In this document: positions 30,278-40,351 of the stretch, piece after piece
Layout of the letters: each line of letters begins with the position of its first letter
Numbering within the stretch: position 1 is the first letter of the stretch
NCBI GenBank assembly: GCA_016709575.1
Contig: JADJMM010000005.1
Span: 1 to 45,108, forward strand
DNA from: Sphingobacteriaceae bacterium
Lineage (GTDB): Bacteria > Bacteroidota > Bacteroidia > B-17B0 > Aurantibacillaceae
Direction: 5' to 3'
DNA length: 45,108 bases
The notes under the pieces: model-generated
Database searches by the model: none
What the model was told of the DNA's origin: nothing
The model's input: only the letters and a program-made list of their open reading frames with translations
Made by a program: the position numbers and the translations under genes

Positions 30278-31252
30278 CTAACTAAATTGTCTGTGCTCAG
30301 TTTTCGAAAGCTCATCCTTCGACAAAGATTTAAAATAATCGAAGGTGATTTTTAAACCTTCATCTCTGTTTACTTTTGGCTCCCAGCCTAAAATAGCTTT
30401 TGCCTTCGTAATATCTGGCTGACGTTGTTTAGGGTCGTCTTTTGGTAATGGTAATGAAATTAATTTTTGTTTCGCACCTGTTAATTTCAAAATCTCTTCA
30501 CCAAATTCTTTAATTGAAATCTCACTTGGATTACCAACGTTTACCGGTAAATGATAATCGCTCATTAATAATTTGTAAATACCATCCACTAAATCGCTCA
30601 CATAACAAAAACTTCTTGTTTGTGAACCATCACCAAACATAGTTAAATCTTCACCACGTAAAGCTTGACCAATAAATGCAGGCAATACACGTCCGTCATT
30701 CAGTCGCATACGCGGACCATAAGTATTAAATATTCTTACAATACGGGTTTCAACATTATGCACATTGTGGTAAGCCATTGTCATAGCTTCCATAAAACGT
30801 TTTGCTTCATCGTAACAACCGCGTGGACCAACAGTGTTTACATGTCCCCAATATTCTTCAGGTTGAGGATGCACGTGTGGATCTCCGTAAACTTCACTGG
30901 TAGATGCCACTAAAACTCTTGCTTTTTTTACACGTGCTAATCCTAAAACGTTATGAGTTCCTAATGAAGAAACTTTTAAAGTTTGAATAGGAATTTTTAA
31001 ATAATCAATTGGACTCGCCGGTGAAGCGAAGTGCATGATATAATCAATTTCGCCGGGAACGTGAATGAATTTACTTACATCGTGATGATAAAATTCAAAT
31101 TGCTCCAATTTAAAAAGGTGTTCGATATTTTTTAAATCGCCGGTAATTAAATTATCCATGGCAACGACACGCATACCTTCTTTAATAAAACGATCACATA
31201 AATGCGAACCTAGAAAACCTGCTGCTCCTGTAATTAAAACTCTTTTTTGCAT
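30278..31252 (-). CDS. UDP-glucuronate decarboxylase (UDP-xylose synthase)
   Basis: Intact, 324 residues. An extended short-chain dehydrogenase that converts UDP-glucuronate to UDP-xylose with CO2 release, using bound NAD. Shows LITGAAGFLGSHLCDRFI (GxxGxxG), DNLITGDLKNIEHL, HFASPASPIDYLK (typical of UXS), STSEVYGDPHVHPQPE and the catalytic YxxxK in CYDEAKR, then NTYGPRMRLNDGRVLPAFI, GDGSQTRSFCYVSDLV and VNVGNPSEISI. The substrate would come from the UDP-glucose dehydrogenase encoded 4 bases upstream. It could alternatively be an epimerase, but the SPASP and RSFCYV blocks favour UXS. Confidence 0.93.
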   Translation of the reverse strand: MQKRVLITGAAGFLGSHLCDRFIKEGMRVVAMDNLITGDLKNIEHLFKLEQFEFYHHDVSKFIHVPGEIDYIMHFASPASPIDYLKIPIQTLKVSSLGTHNVLGLARVKKARVLVASTSEVYGDPHVHPQPEEYWGHVNTVGPRGCYDEAKRFMEAMTMAYHNVHNVETRIVRIFNTYGPRMRLNDGRVLPAFIGQALRGEDLTMFGDGSQTRSFCYVSDLVDGIYKLLMSDYHLPVNVGNPSEISIKEFGEEILKLTGAKQKLISLPLPKDDPKQRQPDITKAKAILGWEPKVNRDEGLKITFDYFKSLSKDELSKTEHRQFS

Positions 31253-31256
31253 AACC

Positions 31257-32579
31257 TTAGTTTGTTTTTACGCCAATACAATAATAACTGTAACCCATTT
31301 TTTTCATTTCAGCCGGGTCGAAAATATTTCTTCCGTCGAATAGCACTTTCGCTTTCATACGTTTTTCTAATTCATTAAAATCAGGTACGCGGAACTCAGG
31401 CCACTCTGTAATAATCAATAACGCATCTGCTCCGTCTAAAGAATCGTTTAATTCTTCAGTGTATTTAATAGTGTCTCCTAAAATTCTTTGAGCTTCGTGC
31501 ATTGCAACAGGATCGTATGCTACAACAGAAGCGCCTGCTTTTAATAATTTTTCGATTATTACCAATGATGGCGCTTCGCGCATATCATCCGTTTTTGGTT
31601 TAAAAGACAATCCCCATAAAGCAAATTTCTTTCCTTTTAAGTCGCCTTTAAAATGTGTTTTTACTTTATTGAAAAGAACTTCCTTCTGCGCTTCATTCAC
31701 ATCCTCCACCGAATTTAAGATGCGCATATCGTATCCTTGTTCTTTTGCTGTTTTAATTAAGGCCTTTACATCTTTCGGAAAACAACTTCCACCATAACCA
31801 ACACCAGGATAAATAAATTTAGTCCCGATACGGGTATCACTTCCAATTCCTTTGCGCACCATGTTTACATCTGCTCCCATAAGCTCACACAAATTAGCCA
31901 CATCATTCATGAAACTAATTTTTGTAGCGAGCATTGCATTCGCTGCGTATTTTGTCATTTCTGCTGAAGGGATATCCATAAAAATAATGGGATGTCCGTT
32001 CATTAAAAATGGTTTGTATAATTTTTTCATGATTTCTTCCGCCTCTACTCTATCTGTACCAACAACGATACGATCGGGCTTCATGAAATCTTCTATAGCA
32101 GCACCTTCTTTTAAGAATTCAGGATTTGATGCAACATAAAAATCCATTTTAACACCACGTTTATCTAAAGCTGTTTGTAATGCGTTTCTAACTTTCTCAG
32201 CCGTTGTAACGGGAACAGTTGATTTTGTAACAACCACCAAAGGATGTGTCATGTGTTCTCCAATAGAACTTGCTACACCTAATACATATTTTAAATCGGC
32301 CGAGCCATCTTCATCTGGAGGAGTACCAACTGCAATAAAAACAACCTCGGCATCTTTAATACTATCTTTTAAGGAAGTAGAAAAGTGTAAACGGTGTTTC
32401 TGCGAATTACGTACAACCATTTCTTCTAATCCAGGTTCATAGATTGGAAGAATTCCTTTATTCAGATTTTCAATTTTCTTTTGATCGATATCGACGCAAG
32501 TAACATCAACACCTACTTCTGAAAAACAGGTGCCTGTTACTAATCCTACATATCCAGTACCTACAATTGCAATTTTCAT
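31257..32579 (-). CDS. ugd: UDP-glucose 6-dehydrogenase
   Basis: Intact, 440 residues. Two-step NAD-dependent oxidation of UDP-glucose to UDP-glucuronate. MKIAIVGTGYVGLVTGTCFS is the N-terminal Rossmann fold; VFIAVGTPPDEDGSADL, STVPVTTAEKV, SNPEFLKEGAAIEDF, the nucleophile block GVGYGGSCFPKDVKAL and LWGLSFKPKTDDMREAPS follow in the expected order. A relative acting on UDP-GlcNAc (WbpA-like) cannot be excluded by eye, but the pairing with UDP-xylose synthase favours UDP-glucose. Middle of a minus-strand operon with gaps of 4 and 22 bases. Confidence 0.95.
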   Translation of the reverse strand: MKIAIVGTGYVGLVTGTCFSEVGVDVTCVDIDQKKIENLNKGILPIYEPGLEEMVVRNSQKHRLHFSTSLKDSIKDAEVVFIAVGTPPDEDGSADLKYVLGVASSIGEHMTHPLVVVTKSTVPVTTAEKVRNALQTALDKRGVKMDFYVASNPEFLKEGAAIEDFMKPDRIVVGTDRVEAEEIMKKLYKPFLMNGHPIIFMDIPSAEMTKYAANAMLATKISFMNDVANLCELMGADVNMVRKGIGSDTRIGTKFIYPGVGYGGSCFPKDVKALIKTAKEQGYDMRILNSVEDVNEAQKEVLFNKVKTHFKGDLKGKKFALWGLSFKPKTDDMREAPSLVIIEKLLKAGASVVAYDPVAMHEAQRILGDTIKYTEELNDSLDGADALLIITEWPEFRVPDFNELEKRMKAKVLFDGRNIFDPAEMKKMGYSYYCIGVKTN

Positions 32580-32601
32580 AAAATAATTTTCTTAGTTGTT
32601 T

Positions 32602-33739
32602 TTATTTACAGAATTCTAAAACAGAATCTGCTATATATTTTAAAGTTTCTTCGTCTAACTCCGTATGCATTGGCAATGACAAAACACTAGCGCATAATTT
32701 TTCTGTTACCGGAAAATCACCTGCTTTGTATTTATCATCTTTATAAGCTTTTTGCATGTGCAATGGAATTGGATAATAAATCATTGCCGGAACTCCTTTC
32801 GTAGTTAAAAATTCTCTTAAGGCTGTTCTGTCAACGCCATTCAATTGCAAAGTATATTGGTGAAAAACGTGAGTTGAATTTTTCACTCTCTTCGGTGTTT
32901 TTAGTTTTGGATGATTAGCAAATGCTTTATCATAATAAGCTGCCACTTTATTTCTTGCTGCAGCATATTCATCTAAATGTTGCAATTTGATTTTTTAAGA
33001 TGGCGGCTTGAATAGTATCTAATCTCGAATTCACACCTAAAACATCGTGAACATATTGCACACTTTGTCCGTGATGAGAAATCATTTTCATTTTAGCCGC
33101 TAAATCTGAATCGTTAGTGTACATTGCACCACCATCACCATAACAACCTAAATTTTTACTTGGGAAAAATGATGTGCAACCAATAGTTCCAATAGTTCCG
33201 GCCTTTGCTTTGTTTCCATCACTAAAAGTGTAATCTGCACCAATTGCCGGAGCTACATCTTCAATAACAAATAAATTATGTTTTTTGCAACCGCCATGAT
33301 GCGTTCCATATCGGCACATTGTCCGAATAAATGTACAGGAACTATTGCTTTTGTTTTTGGTGTAATTGCTTTTCTATCGCTTCAATATTGATATCGAATG
33401 TGTCCGGATAAACATCCACTAACACCGGCTTCAATCCTAATAAACCAATCACTTCGGCAGTGGCTACATATGTAAAACTTGCTGTGATAACTTCATCACC
33501 GGGTTTTAAATCTAAAGCCATCATTGCTATTTGTAAAGCATCAGTACCATTGGCGCACGGAATAACATGTTTAACATTTAAGTATTTTCCATGTCGGCCT
33601 GAAATTCTTTTACGGCAGGACCATTTATAAAAGCGGTGTTATCGATTACCTCAGCAATCGCTGCATCCACTTCTTTTTTTATTTTCAAATACTGACCCTT
33701 AAGATCAACCATCAGAATTTTGTTTGTAACTGTAGTCAT
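32602..33739 (-). CDS. DegT/DnrJ/EryC1-type sugar aminotransferase, frameshifted
   Basis: PLP-dependent transaminase for nucleotide-linked keto-sugars, about 378 residues when repaired. ILMVDLKGQYLKIKKEVDAA, CANGTDALQIAMMALDLKPG, DEVITASFTYVATAEVIGLL, VPVHLFGQCADMERI, NLFVIEDVAPAIGADY, the PLP lysine in FFPSKNLGCYGDGGA, and ISHHGQSVQYVHDVLGVNSR, then LDTIQAAIL follow the family order; the C-terminus GVPAMIYYPIPLHMQKAY is also typical. It resembles WbpE/PorR-type enzymes that make 3-amino sugars. Three indels (near 33590, 33330 and 32985) break it. The ATG at 33737-33739 opens MTTVTNKILMVDLK. First gene of the sugar-nucleotide operon, 22 bases before ugd. Confidence 0.9.
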
Positions 33740-33779
33740 TGTAAATTAAGAGATGCGAATTTAACGATTTTAAGCCTAT

Positions 33780-34190
33780 TTATTTAAAATATTTTTGGGC
33801 TGCCGAAACAAACCAATCGGGAGCTGCACAAGGCTTATTTTTAGCTTTATCTATAAAAACCAGAACAACCGTTCCTGTATTTAATAATTCATTTTCTGAG
33901 TTGTAACATTCATAATTAAAAGTAATGCGGGCGCCTTTTGGCATTTCCTTAACTGTTGTTACAATGGTAATTTCATCGTCGTAATAAGCCGGCTTTTTAT
34001 AATTTACGCTGTATTCGCTTACGGGCATTAAAATTCCCTTTAGCTTCCACATCTTTATAACTAAAACCTAAAACACGCATAGTTTCCACCCTACCTACCT
34101 CGTAATACTGAGCGTAAACCCATAATAGGCATAACCCATCTGGTCAGTTTCACCATATCTTACCCTTAATTTAACCTCAGCTTTAATCAT
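33780..34190 (-). CDS. 4HBT-family acyl-CoA thioesterase, frameshifted
   Basis: Hot-dog-fold thioesterase of the YbgC/FadM group, about 137 residues. Repaired N-terminus KAEVKLRVRYGETDQMGYAY, with the catalytic Asp in TDQMGYAYYG, then VETMRVLGFSYKDVE, and a clean C-terminal frame with MPVSEYSVNYKKPAYYDDEI, ARITFNYECYNSENELLNTG, VLVFIDKAKNKPCAAPDWF. Hydrolyses acyl-CoA or acyl-ACP; the substrate is unknown. Two indels between 34040 and 34110. ATG at 34188-34190. It is 41 bases upstream of the aminotransferase gene, and may or may not share its transcript. Confidence 0.85.
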
Positions 34191-34206
34191 AAAATAGTAT
34201 TTTTAG

Positions 34207-34214
34207 CAAATATA
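34207..34214 (-). promoter_or_regulatory. -7 promoter box for the thioesterase gene
   Basis: On the minus strand TATATTTG (followed by C) matches TAnnTTTG exactly, 16 bases before the ATG at 34190. No TTTG is found at the matching -33 distance, which lies inside the start of the divergent nucleotidase-domain gene. Confidence 0.4.
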
Positions 34215-34224
34215 ATTTTTATAA

Positions 34225-34954
34225 ATGATAAGGCTTTTAAGATACTGTTTATTCCTGGTTATTTTATGCGCCTGCAAGAGCCATTATCATGTTTCCGGTA
34301 AAACCCTCACATTACGAGCTAAAAACGACTCTATAGCCAATTTAAGCGTACTCCCGTACAAAGCCGGCTTAGATAAGGAGATGGAAACTGTAATCGCCAA
34401 AAGCGACAGTAGTTTAACCAAAGATGGTTTCGAGTCTTCGTTGGGGAATTTTGTACTTATGGCTACCGAAGAATTCATAAATATTAATAAACCCGAAATA
34501 GCGGGAAATTGTGTTCTGTTTATAAACCGCGGAGGATTACGAAACAATTTACCAATGGGTGAAATTACAAAAGGCAATATTTTCGAGGTCATGCCATTTG
34601 ATAATGAGATTGTGATTTTAACTTTAAGCGGACAAAAACTGAAGAAAGTATTGATGGTATGATCAAAGAAAACAAGTTGATCAGTTTTAATTTACTAATG
34701 GATTTAAAAGACAAGCAGGCAGAAAATATAACTGTGTACAGCTCACCTTTTGATATAAATAAAACTTACAAAGTGGTGACAACTGATTATTTAGCAATGG
34801 GCGGTGACAATTGTCATTTTTTGGAAAACCAATTTCTTATGAAACAACTGGTGTAAAACTTAGAGATGCAATTATTAACTACTGTGAATCATTAACAAAA
34901 AATAACATACAAATAAGACCTTTAAGATTTGGAAGAATTAAAATTTCAAAATAG
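34225..34954 (+). CDS. Lipoprotein with 5'-nucleotidase C-terminal domain
   Basis: Corresponds to only the C-terminal, substrate-binding domain of UshA-type 5'-nucleotidases. The start MIRLLRYCLFLVILCAC holds a lipobox (LCAC). Then ETVIAKSDSSLTKDGFESSL and NFVLMATEEFININKPEIAG, FINRGGLRNNLPMGEITKGN, IFEVMPFDNEIVILTLSGQK give the domain's substrate-side motifs (RGGLRNNLPxGxIT, PFDNxIV), and YKVVTTDYLAMGGDNCHFL the last block. Two indels near 34655 and 34830. It ends KISK (TAG 34952-34954), overlapping the start of the metallophosphatase gene by 26 bases. The catalytic half is the next gene, so the enzyme seems to be split. Confidence 0.85.
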
Positions 34955-35862
34955 ACGCGATTTTTTAAAATACTTTGTCGGTGGTACAATTGCACTGTCG
35001 GGGTTTAATGGTATTGCCAATGATTTGGCGAAGAAAGAAAAAATAAAAAAGCTCACCATTCTCTATACTAATGATCAACACAGTCGTATTGAACCCTTTC
35101 CTGATAATGATCCAAAATATCCCGGGCAAGGTGGATTTGCCAAGCGTGCTACTTTACTAAAACAGATTAGAAAAGAGGAAGAAAATATTTTATTATTAGA
35201 TGCGGGTGATATTTTTCAGGGCACACCTTATTTCAATTATTATCATGGTGAATTGGAATTCAAGCTGATGAGTGAGATGGGATATGATGCTGCTACATTG
35301 GGAAATCATGATTTTGATATGGGTGTAGAAAATATTGTGAAACAACTACCACATGCGTCCTTTCCGTTCATTAATTGCAATTACAATTTTTCTGATACAG
35401 AACTTGTTGGCAAGATTTTACCCTATAAAATTTTTAATAAAGGCGGTTTAAAAATTGGTGTTTTTGGAATAGGTGTTGAACTTGAAGGACTTGTGCCTAA
35501 ACACCTGTTTACCAATGCAAAAATATAATAATCCAATTGATTGTGCAAACTCAACTGCGCATCATTTAAAACACAATATGAAGTGCGATTACATTGTATG
35601 CCTGAGTCACTTAGGTTACAAATACGACTCTTCAAAAATAAGTGATGTAACATTAGTTCCTCAAACTAAAAATATCGATTTAGTCATTGGCGGTCACACG
35701 CATACCTTCTTAAATGAACCTGTAAGTAACACTAATTTAGATAGAAAACAAACTTTAATTACACAAGTTGGTTGGGCCGGAATTTGGTTGGGCCGCATTG
35801 ATATTTTCTTCTCTGACAGAGGAGAAAAACTACTTCATACATCGAATAAACAAAATATTTAA
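34929..35862 (+). CDS. Tat-exported metallophosphatase, N-terminal half of a 5'-nucleotidase
   Basis: Two-metal phosphoesterase domain. The N-terminus NRRDFLKYFVGGTIALSG is a twin-arginine signal. Catalytic motifs: LTILYTNDQHSRIEPF (D-x-H), LLDAGDIFQGTPYFNYY (GD), ATLGNHDFDMGVENI (GNHD), VCLSHLGYKYDSS (H) and LVIGGHTHTFLNEP (GHTH), all metal ligands of the 5'-nucleotidase family. About 310 residues. One indel at about 35520. The start codon is a TTG at 34929 overlapping the previous gene; an upstream misread ATG is possible. Export in folded form by Tat fits a metal enzyme. It should act with the lipoprotein half encoded upstream. Confidence 0.88.
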
Positions 35863-35867
35863 ATAAG

Positions 35868-35890
35868 CAAAAAAAATCCAATTTTTTTTG
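35868..35890 (+). terminator. A/T-only hairpin terminator
   Basis: CAAAAAAAAT, loop CCA, ATTTTTTTTG: a perfect 10-base inverted repeat six bases after the metallophosphatase stop. The T tract forms the right arm, so it could end transcription from the left. Confidence 0.45.
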
Positions 35891-35910
35891 AAAATATTTT
35901 TTTAGCGAAT

Positions 35911-35944
35911 TTTGTTGCGTAAATAAATAAACAATGTATATTTA
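35911..35944 (+). promoter_or_regulatory. Probable dnaA promoter
   Basis: TTTGTTG at 35911-35917, a 19-base spacer from the last G, then TATATTTA at 35937-35944, one mismatch (final A for G) from TAnnTTTG. Transcription would start near 35948, leaving a leader of about 60 AT-rich bases before the ATG at 36009. Confidence 0.45.
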
Positions 35945-36008
35945 CAAACAATTACACGTTAATATCATTTTACCATACTATATATCACATTAAAAATTTT
36001 TTAGGATT

Positions 36009-37430
36009 ATGAAGGAGAAAACAGCAGAACAGATTTGGAACAATTGTTTAGAGGTTGTGAAAGATAACGTGAGCCCGCAAAACTTCAAAACATGGTTTGA
36101 TCCAATTAAACCTGTTAAGCTAGCTGAAAGTATTCTAACCATTCAAGTTCCTTCTCAATTTTTTTACGAATGGCTTGAAGAGCATTATATCACTCTAATT
36201 AAAAAAGTGATTCGAAAGAACTTGGTGCAGAAGGCAGATTGGAATACAACATTGTAATGGACAATGGCACTGGTAAAACAGAAAAACCAATTATTTTTAA
36301 ATTCCAAACATCAGTACTAATTTAAAAAACCCTCACGTATCAATGCCAATTGATGTGAGCGCTAACCAATTAAAATCCATTCGTAATTCCAGGTTTAAAA
36401 AAGTAAATGTTGAATCTCAATTAAATCCTAACTATTGCTTTGATAATTTTGTTGAAGGTGATTGTAACCGTTTAGCTCGCTCGCGGGTTTTGCAGTTGCA
36501 AAAACCAGGCGGAAACGCTTTAACCCATTATTAATTTATGGTGGTGTTGGTTTAGGAAAAACTCACTTAGCTCAAGCTATTGGTATCGATAAAGAAAAAT
36601 CTTCCCAAACAAAACCGTTCTTTACGTTCAATCAGAAAAATTCATTACTCAATTCATCGAAGCATCCGTAACAATAACCAAAACGATTTCGTTCACTTCT
36701 ATCAAATGATTGATGTGTTAATTATTGACGATGTTCAATATTTTGCAGGTAAGGAAAAACACAAGATGTGTTCTTCCATATTTTTAATCACTTACACCAA
36801 TTAGGTAAGCAAGTTATTTTAACTGCTGATCGCGCACCAGTAGAAATGCAAGGAATTGAGCAACGTTTATTATCTCGTTTCAAATGGGGATTAAGCGCAG
36901 ATTTACAAACTCCAGGTTTAGAGACTCGTATCGCTATCTTAGAGAAGAAGATTTACAACGAAGGTATTCAGTTACCAAAAGAAGTTGTTGAATATTTAGC
37001 TTATAGCATCACTTCAAACGTTCGTGAATTAGAAGGTGCTTTAATCTCTTTATTAGCGCAATCTTCTTTAAACAAGAAAACAATTACGTTAGAATTAGCT
37101 AAGCAAATGATTGACAAATTTGTGAAAAGTACAGCTCGCGAAGTTTCTATTGATTATATCCAAAAAGTAGTTTGTGATTATTTCGACTTAAACATCGATT
37201 TAATGAAATCAAAAACTCGTAAACGTGAAGTAGTTCAAGCTCGTCAAATTGCAATGTATTTTGCTAAGTGTATGACTAAATCTTCTTTAGCAACTATTGG
37301 TATGCACTGTGGTGGAAAAGATCACGCTACTGTATTACATGCTTGTCGTACGGTAAATAACTTAATGGATACAGACAAACGTTTTAAAGCATATTGAAGA
37401 ATTAGAGAAAAAATCAGCATTAATAACTAA
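36009..37430 (+). CDS. dnaA: Chromosomal replication initiator DnaA, frameshifted
   Basis: Initiator ATPase that opens the chromosomal origin. Domain I: EQIWNNCLEVVKDNVSPQNF, KTWFDPIKPVKL. Domain III: YCFDNFVEGDCNRLARS, IYGGVGLGKTHLAQAIG (Walker A), FVHFYQMIDVLIIDDVQYFA (Walker B), QRLLSRFKWGLSADLQTPGL and SNVRELEGALISLLAQSS. Domain IV: TRKREVVQARQIAMYFAK and the DNA-binding signature HCGGKDHATVLHACRTVNNL. Repaired length is about 473 residues, normal. At least six indels (near 36230, 36300, 36485, 36595, 36760 and 37395) break an essential gene, the strongest argument that frameshifts in this window are sequence errors. The repaired C-terminus is EELEKKISINN, stop 37428-37430. Confidence 0.96.
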
Positions 37431-37455
37431 TAACCAAGAAATATAACTGACAACG

Positions 37456-37485
37456 AAACCCGAAACCTAAAAATTTCGGGTTTTT
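37456..37485 (+). terminator. Rho-independent terminator after dnaA
   Basis: AAACCCGAAA, loop CCTAAAAA, TTTCGGGTTT, followed by TT and further AT-rich bases. Perfect stem with a T run, 26 bases past the dnaA stop. Confidence 0.88.
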
Positions 37486-37543
37486 ATTTTAATTCCATTA
37501 AACTATCTTTATTCTAGGTAGTCAAAAAACAAAATCCCTTTGC

Positions 37544-39138
37544 ATGAAGAAAAACTATACTTTCGGCTTTTATTCTTTTTACAACTTTATCTTGCTTTAC
37601 GCAGATATCTAATATTAATGTATCAATAAACAACTATTTTGGTGGCGAGCCTTATATGGCCATAAATCCTACCAATCCAAGTAATATTGTAATAGCATGG
37701 ATAGCCGCCGATTTAACTACAGGTTTAAAAGCCACCATAAAAACAAAGTAAGTTTTGACGGCGGCGCAACTTGGGGTAGTGCTTTTAACCAACCACACAT
37801 GTCGCCTACTTCGGGGCTCTGCTGACCCTTCAATGGCTTTCCGTAAAAACGGAACAGTTTATTTATCTTATATTGATTATAGAAAAACCCCGACTCAGGT
37901 GGAGTTTATATAACACATTCTATTAATGGCGGGGTTAATTGGACCGTACCTACAAGAGCTTGGAATGGAAATACTGAAGACCCAACTAAATTACCAATAG
38001 ACCGTCCTTGGTTGGCAGTAGACAACTCAACCACTACAACGCAAGGAATGTTTTATATGACCACCAAACCACCATCATGGGTTTCTCTTCCTAATCGTTC
38101 TTATTTAAAATCATCATCCGATAGTGGCGCTATATGGAGTAATTACAGATATACTGATACTACTAACTATTTAATTGGTTCTGCAATTGCGCACCAATGG
38201 CAGCTTTATGTTGCAGCAGACGGTGCAGTTTGTATGATTTATCCAAGCTATGTTCCATCACAATCTGTATTCCCAAAAATATTTTTTGCTAAATCGTACA
38301 ATAAAGGAGGAACCTTTAGCAGATATGATTTAATAGTCAATCCTACTTCTGTACCCGGACCAAACAATTATAAATTGGGATACAATTTAACAGCCAATCC
38401 AAATAATGCCTCTCAACTCGCAGCGTGTTATGTACGGGGCATCTGCTGGGGATCCGGATGTTTATATTACAACCACTAATAACAAGGTGTAAATTGGAAT
38501 GCACCTGTAAGAGTAAACGATGATGCTTTATCAAATGGAAAAGCTCAGGATTTGGTTTGGGCTACTTATAGTAAAAATAATAAATTACTGGCTGTTTGGA
38601 GAGATAAACGCAATGGTACCGGAACCGGTTTCTATCAACCATCTGATATTTATTGTTCAGTATCCTTAAACAATGGTGCAAGCTTTCAAAGCAATATTCG
38701 CCTAACTAATATTTCGGCACACGATACAAAGTTCTTACGCAAGATGGGAATGATTTTCTAATTTGTGAATTAGTGAATGATACCATTTACGCCACATGGG
38801 GTGATGTGAGAACAGGGAAAACTAACTATTTACTTCGCTAAAACTTCCATTGCAACTGGATTATGCTTACAACCCATTTTGTTAAATGGAGAAGATGCAC
38901 CTTCAGTTTTAGTTTACCCAAACCCTACTTCCGATAAATTGAAAATTAGTGTAAAAGATGAAAAAATAAAATCAATCAACGTATCCATAATTAATGCAGA
39001 AGGAAAAGAAGTTTTAAAATCAGAAGGAAAAATAATTTTGATATAGACCTAAAACAACTCTCAGCCGGAACTTATTTTGCAAGGGTTTACGAAGGGGATA
39101 AATTAATCAGGAATTCGAAGATTGTGGTGAGTCGTTAA
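37544..39138 (+). CDS. Secreted BNR-repeat (sialidase-like) protein with T9SS type A domain
   Basis: About 530 residues after repair. A signal peptide opens at the ATG 37544. The body has Asp-box (BNR) repeats of the SxDxGxxW type: SFDGGATWG, SINGGVNWT, SSDSGAIWS, SLNNGASF and others, with EPYMAINPTNPSNIVIAW before them and RPWLAVDNSTTTTQGMFYM between; this is a six-blade propeller as in exo-sialidases and WD40/YVTN-like surface proteins. I see no clear sialidase Arg triad, so glycosidase activity is unproven. C-terminus: VLVYPNPTSDKLKISVKDE, NVSIINAEGKEVLKSEG, LSAGTYFARVYEGDKLIRNS, a type A sorting domain. Seven or more indels. Its stop overlaps the stop of the opposing permease gene. Confidence 0.8.
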
Positions 39139-40349
39139 TCTGCTCCGTGCACAAAATCATTTCGAGTGAAAACTCTTACAGGATAAAGAGCCGCGAAGAA
39201 GCCAATGAGCATTATTAAACTTTATTATCCAAACAAAATCTTTTAAATGCAGCTCAATAGGGTAATATGGAATGTCGGATAACTCAGAGAATTCTACAAA
39301 TTGGAATTTCATTTGTAATAAACAAACAATTAATCCAAGAGTTAAACCTATTCCTGCTCTATTGCAGTAATTAAAAAACCCTCGCCCATAAAAATGCGGC
39401 TGATTAAAGTGTTATCAGCACCCATACAATACAATGTTTTAATGTCTTTCTTCTTCTCAATAATCAACATCGTTAAAGCTCAATAATTTAAAGGTGGCAA
39501 TGATTAAAATGAAGTTCAAGAATAATAAAGGTCCATAGCTTTTCAGATTCTAATGTTTTAAATAAAACATCATTTAATTGGTAACGATTTTTGATGGTGT
39601 ATTTATCGCCTAGTATTGAAGCTAATTGCTCTTGCACTTCTTTCATGTCCGCATCTTTATTTAAACTAATTTACCGCAGAAACTTCATTAGTACAATCAG
39701 CAACTCACGTGCTACGTCAATATCTACAATAACAAATTTAAAAAATCGAAATCGTTATTCAAAGAAAACGTTCCGGAAGGAAAACATATTTCTGATTAAA
39801 ATTATCTTCAGGATTCAGACTTTCCTCCTGCCCCCTTTTCGGACTATAAATTGCAATTTGCTCAATGAGATTATTAATATTTATTCCCAAATTACTCGCC
39901 ACACCCCTTCCAAAAACAGCGAAACGGTCTTTACCGTGTTTTAACTGAAACGTTCTTCTTTAATTACAGAATCGAAATGTGTGACATTTATAAAATTATC
40001 ATCTACACCTTTAATAGTAATGATAGCTTGTTTATCACCACTCTTCATTAAAGCATTATCGAAAATGGAACTTGAAATTTGATTGACACCTTTTACAGTC
40101 TTTACTTTAGCAATAAAATTCTCGTGTGCTACAAAAAACTTTCCTGATGCGGGCATTATCTTAAGATCAGGTTCAATAGCGTTATATAAATTCGCAACAT
40201 AACCTGTCAACCATTCATAGCCGATAAAATAATTACGAGTGCTGCGGTAGTTAAAGCAATAGCCACAATGCTTATCAATAATAATATTAATGGCGTTATT
40301 CGATTTTTGAAACCAGATAACGTCGGGCTATATGAAACGATAAATTCAG
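39135..40349 (-). CDS. FtsX/LolE-type ABC transporter permease, heavily frameshifted
   Basis: Inner-membrane permease of the LolC/E (lipoprotein release) or MacB type, about 400 residues. The repaired N-terminus NLSFHIARRYLVSKNR is followed by the first membrane segment ITPLILLLISIVAIALTTAA, LVIILSAMNG (typical LolC/E), then the periplasmic domain (NLYNAIEPDLKIMPASGKFF, GVNQISSSIFDNALMKSG). The C-terminal FtsX domain reads MLIIEKKKDIKTLYCMGADN then RIFMGEGFLITAIG, and FFAALYPVRVFTRNDFVHGA at the end (stop 39135-39137). Ten or more indels, worst at 39150-39940. The start reads CTG at 40347-40349, probably a misread ATG. No ATPase gene is adjacent. Follows rbfA closely. Confidence 0.8.
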
Positions 40350-40351
40350 AT

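Noticed and set aside
31852..32442. Plus-strand ORFs within ugd
   Set aside because: Shadows of an intact 440-residue dehydrogenase with all motifs; no promoter or plausible product.
35863..36008. Possible oriC upstream of dnaA
   Set aside because: The region is AT-rich, but I found no TTATCCACA-type DnaA boxes there or in 37431-37543. In this phylum the origin need not be next to dnaA.
37544..39138. Calling the BNR-repeat protein a sialidase
   Set aside because: Asp boxes alone mark a propeller fold; I could not find the catalytic Arg triad and Tyr/Glu pair in the broken frames.
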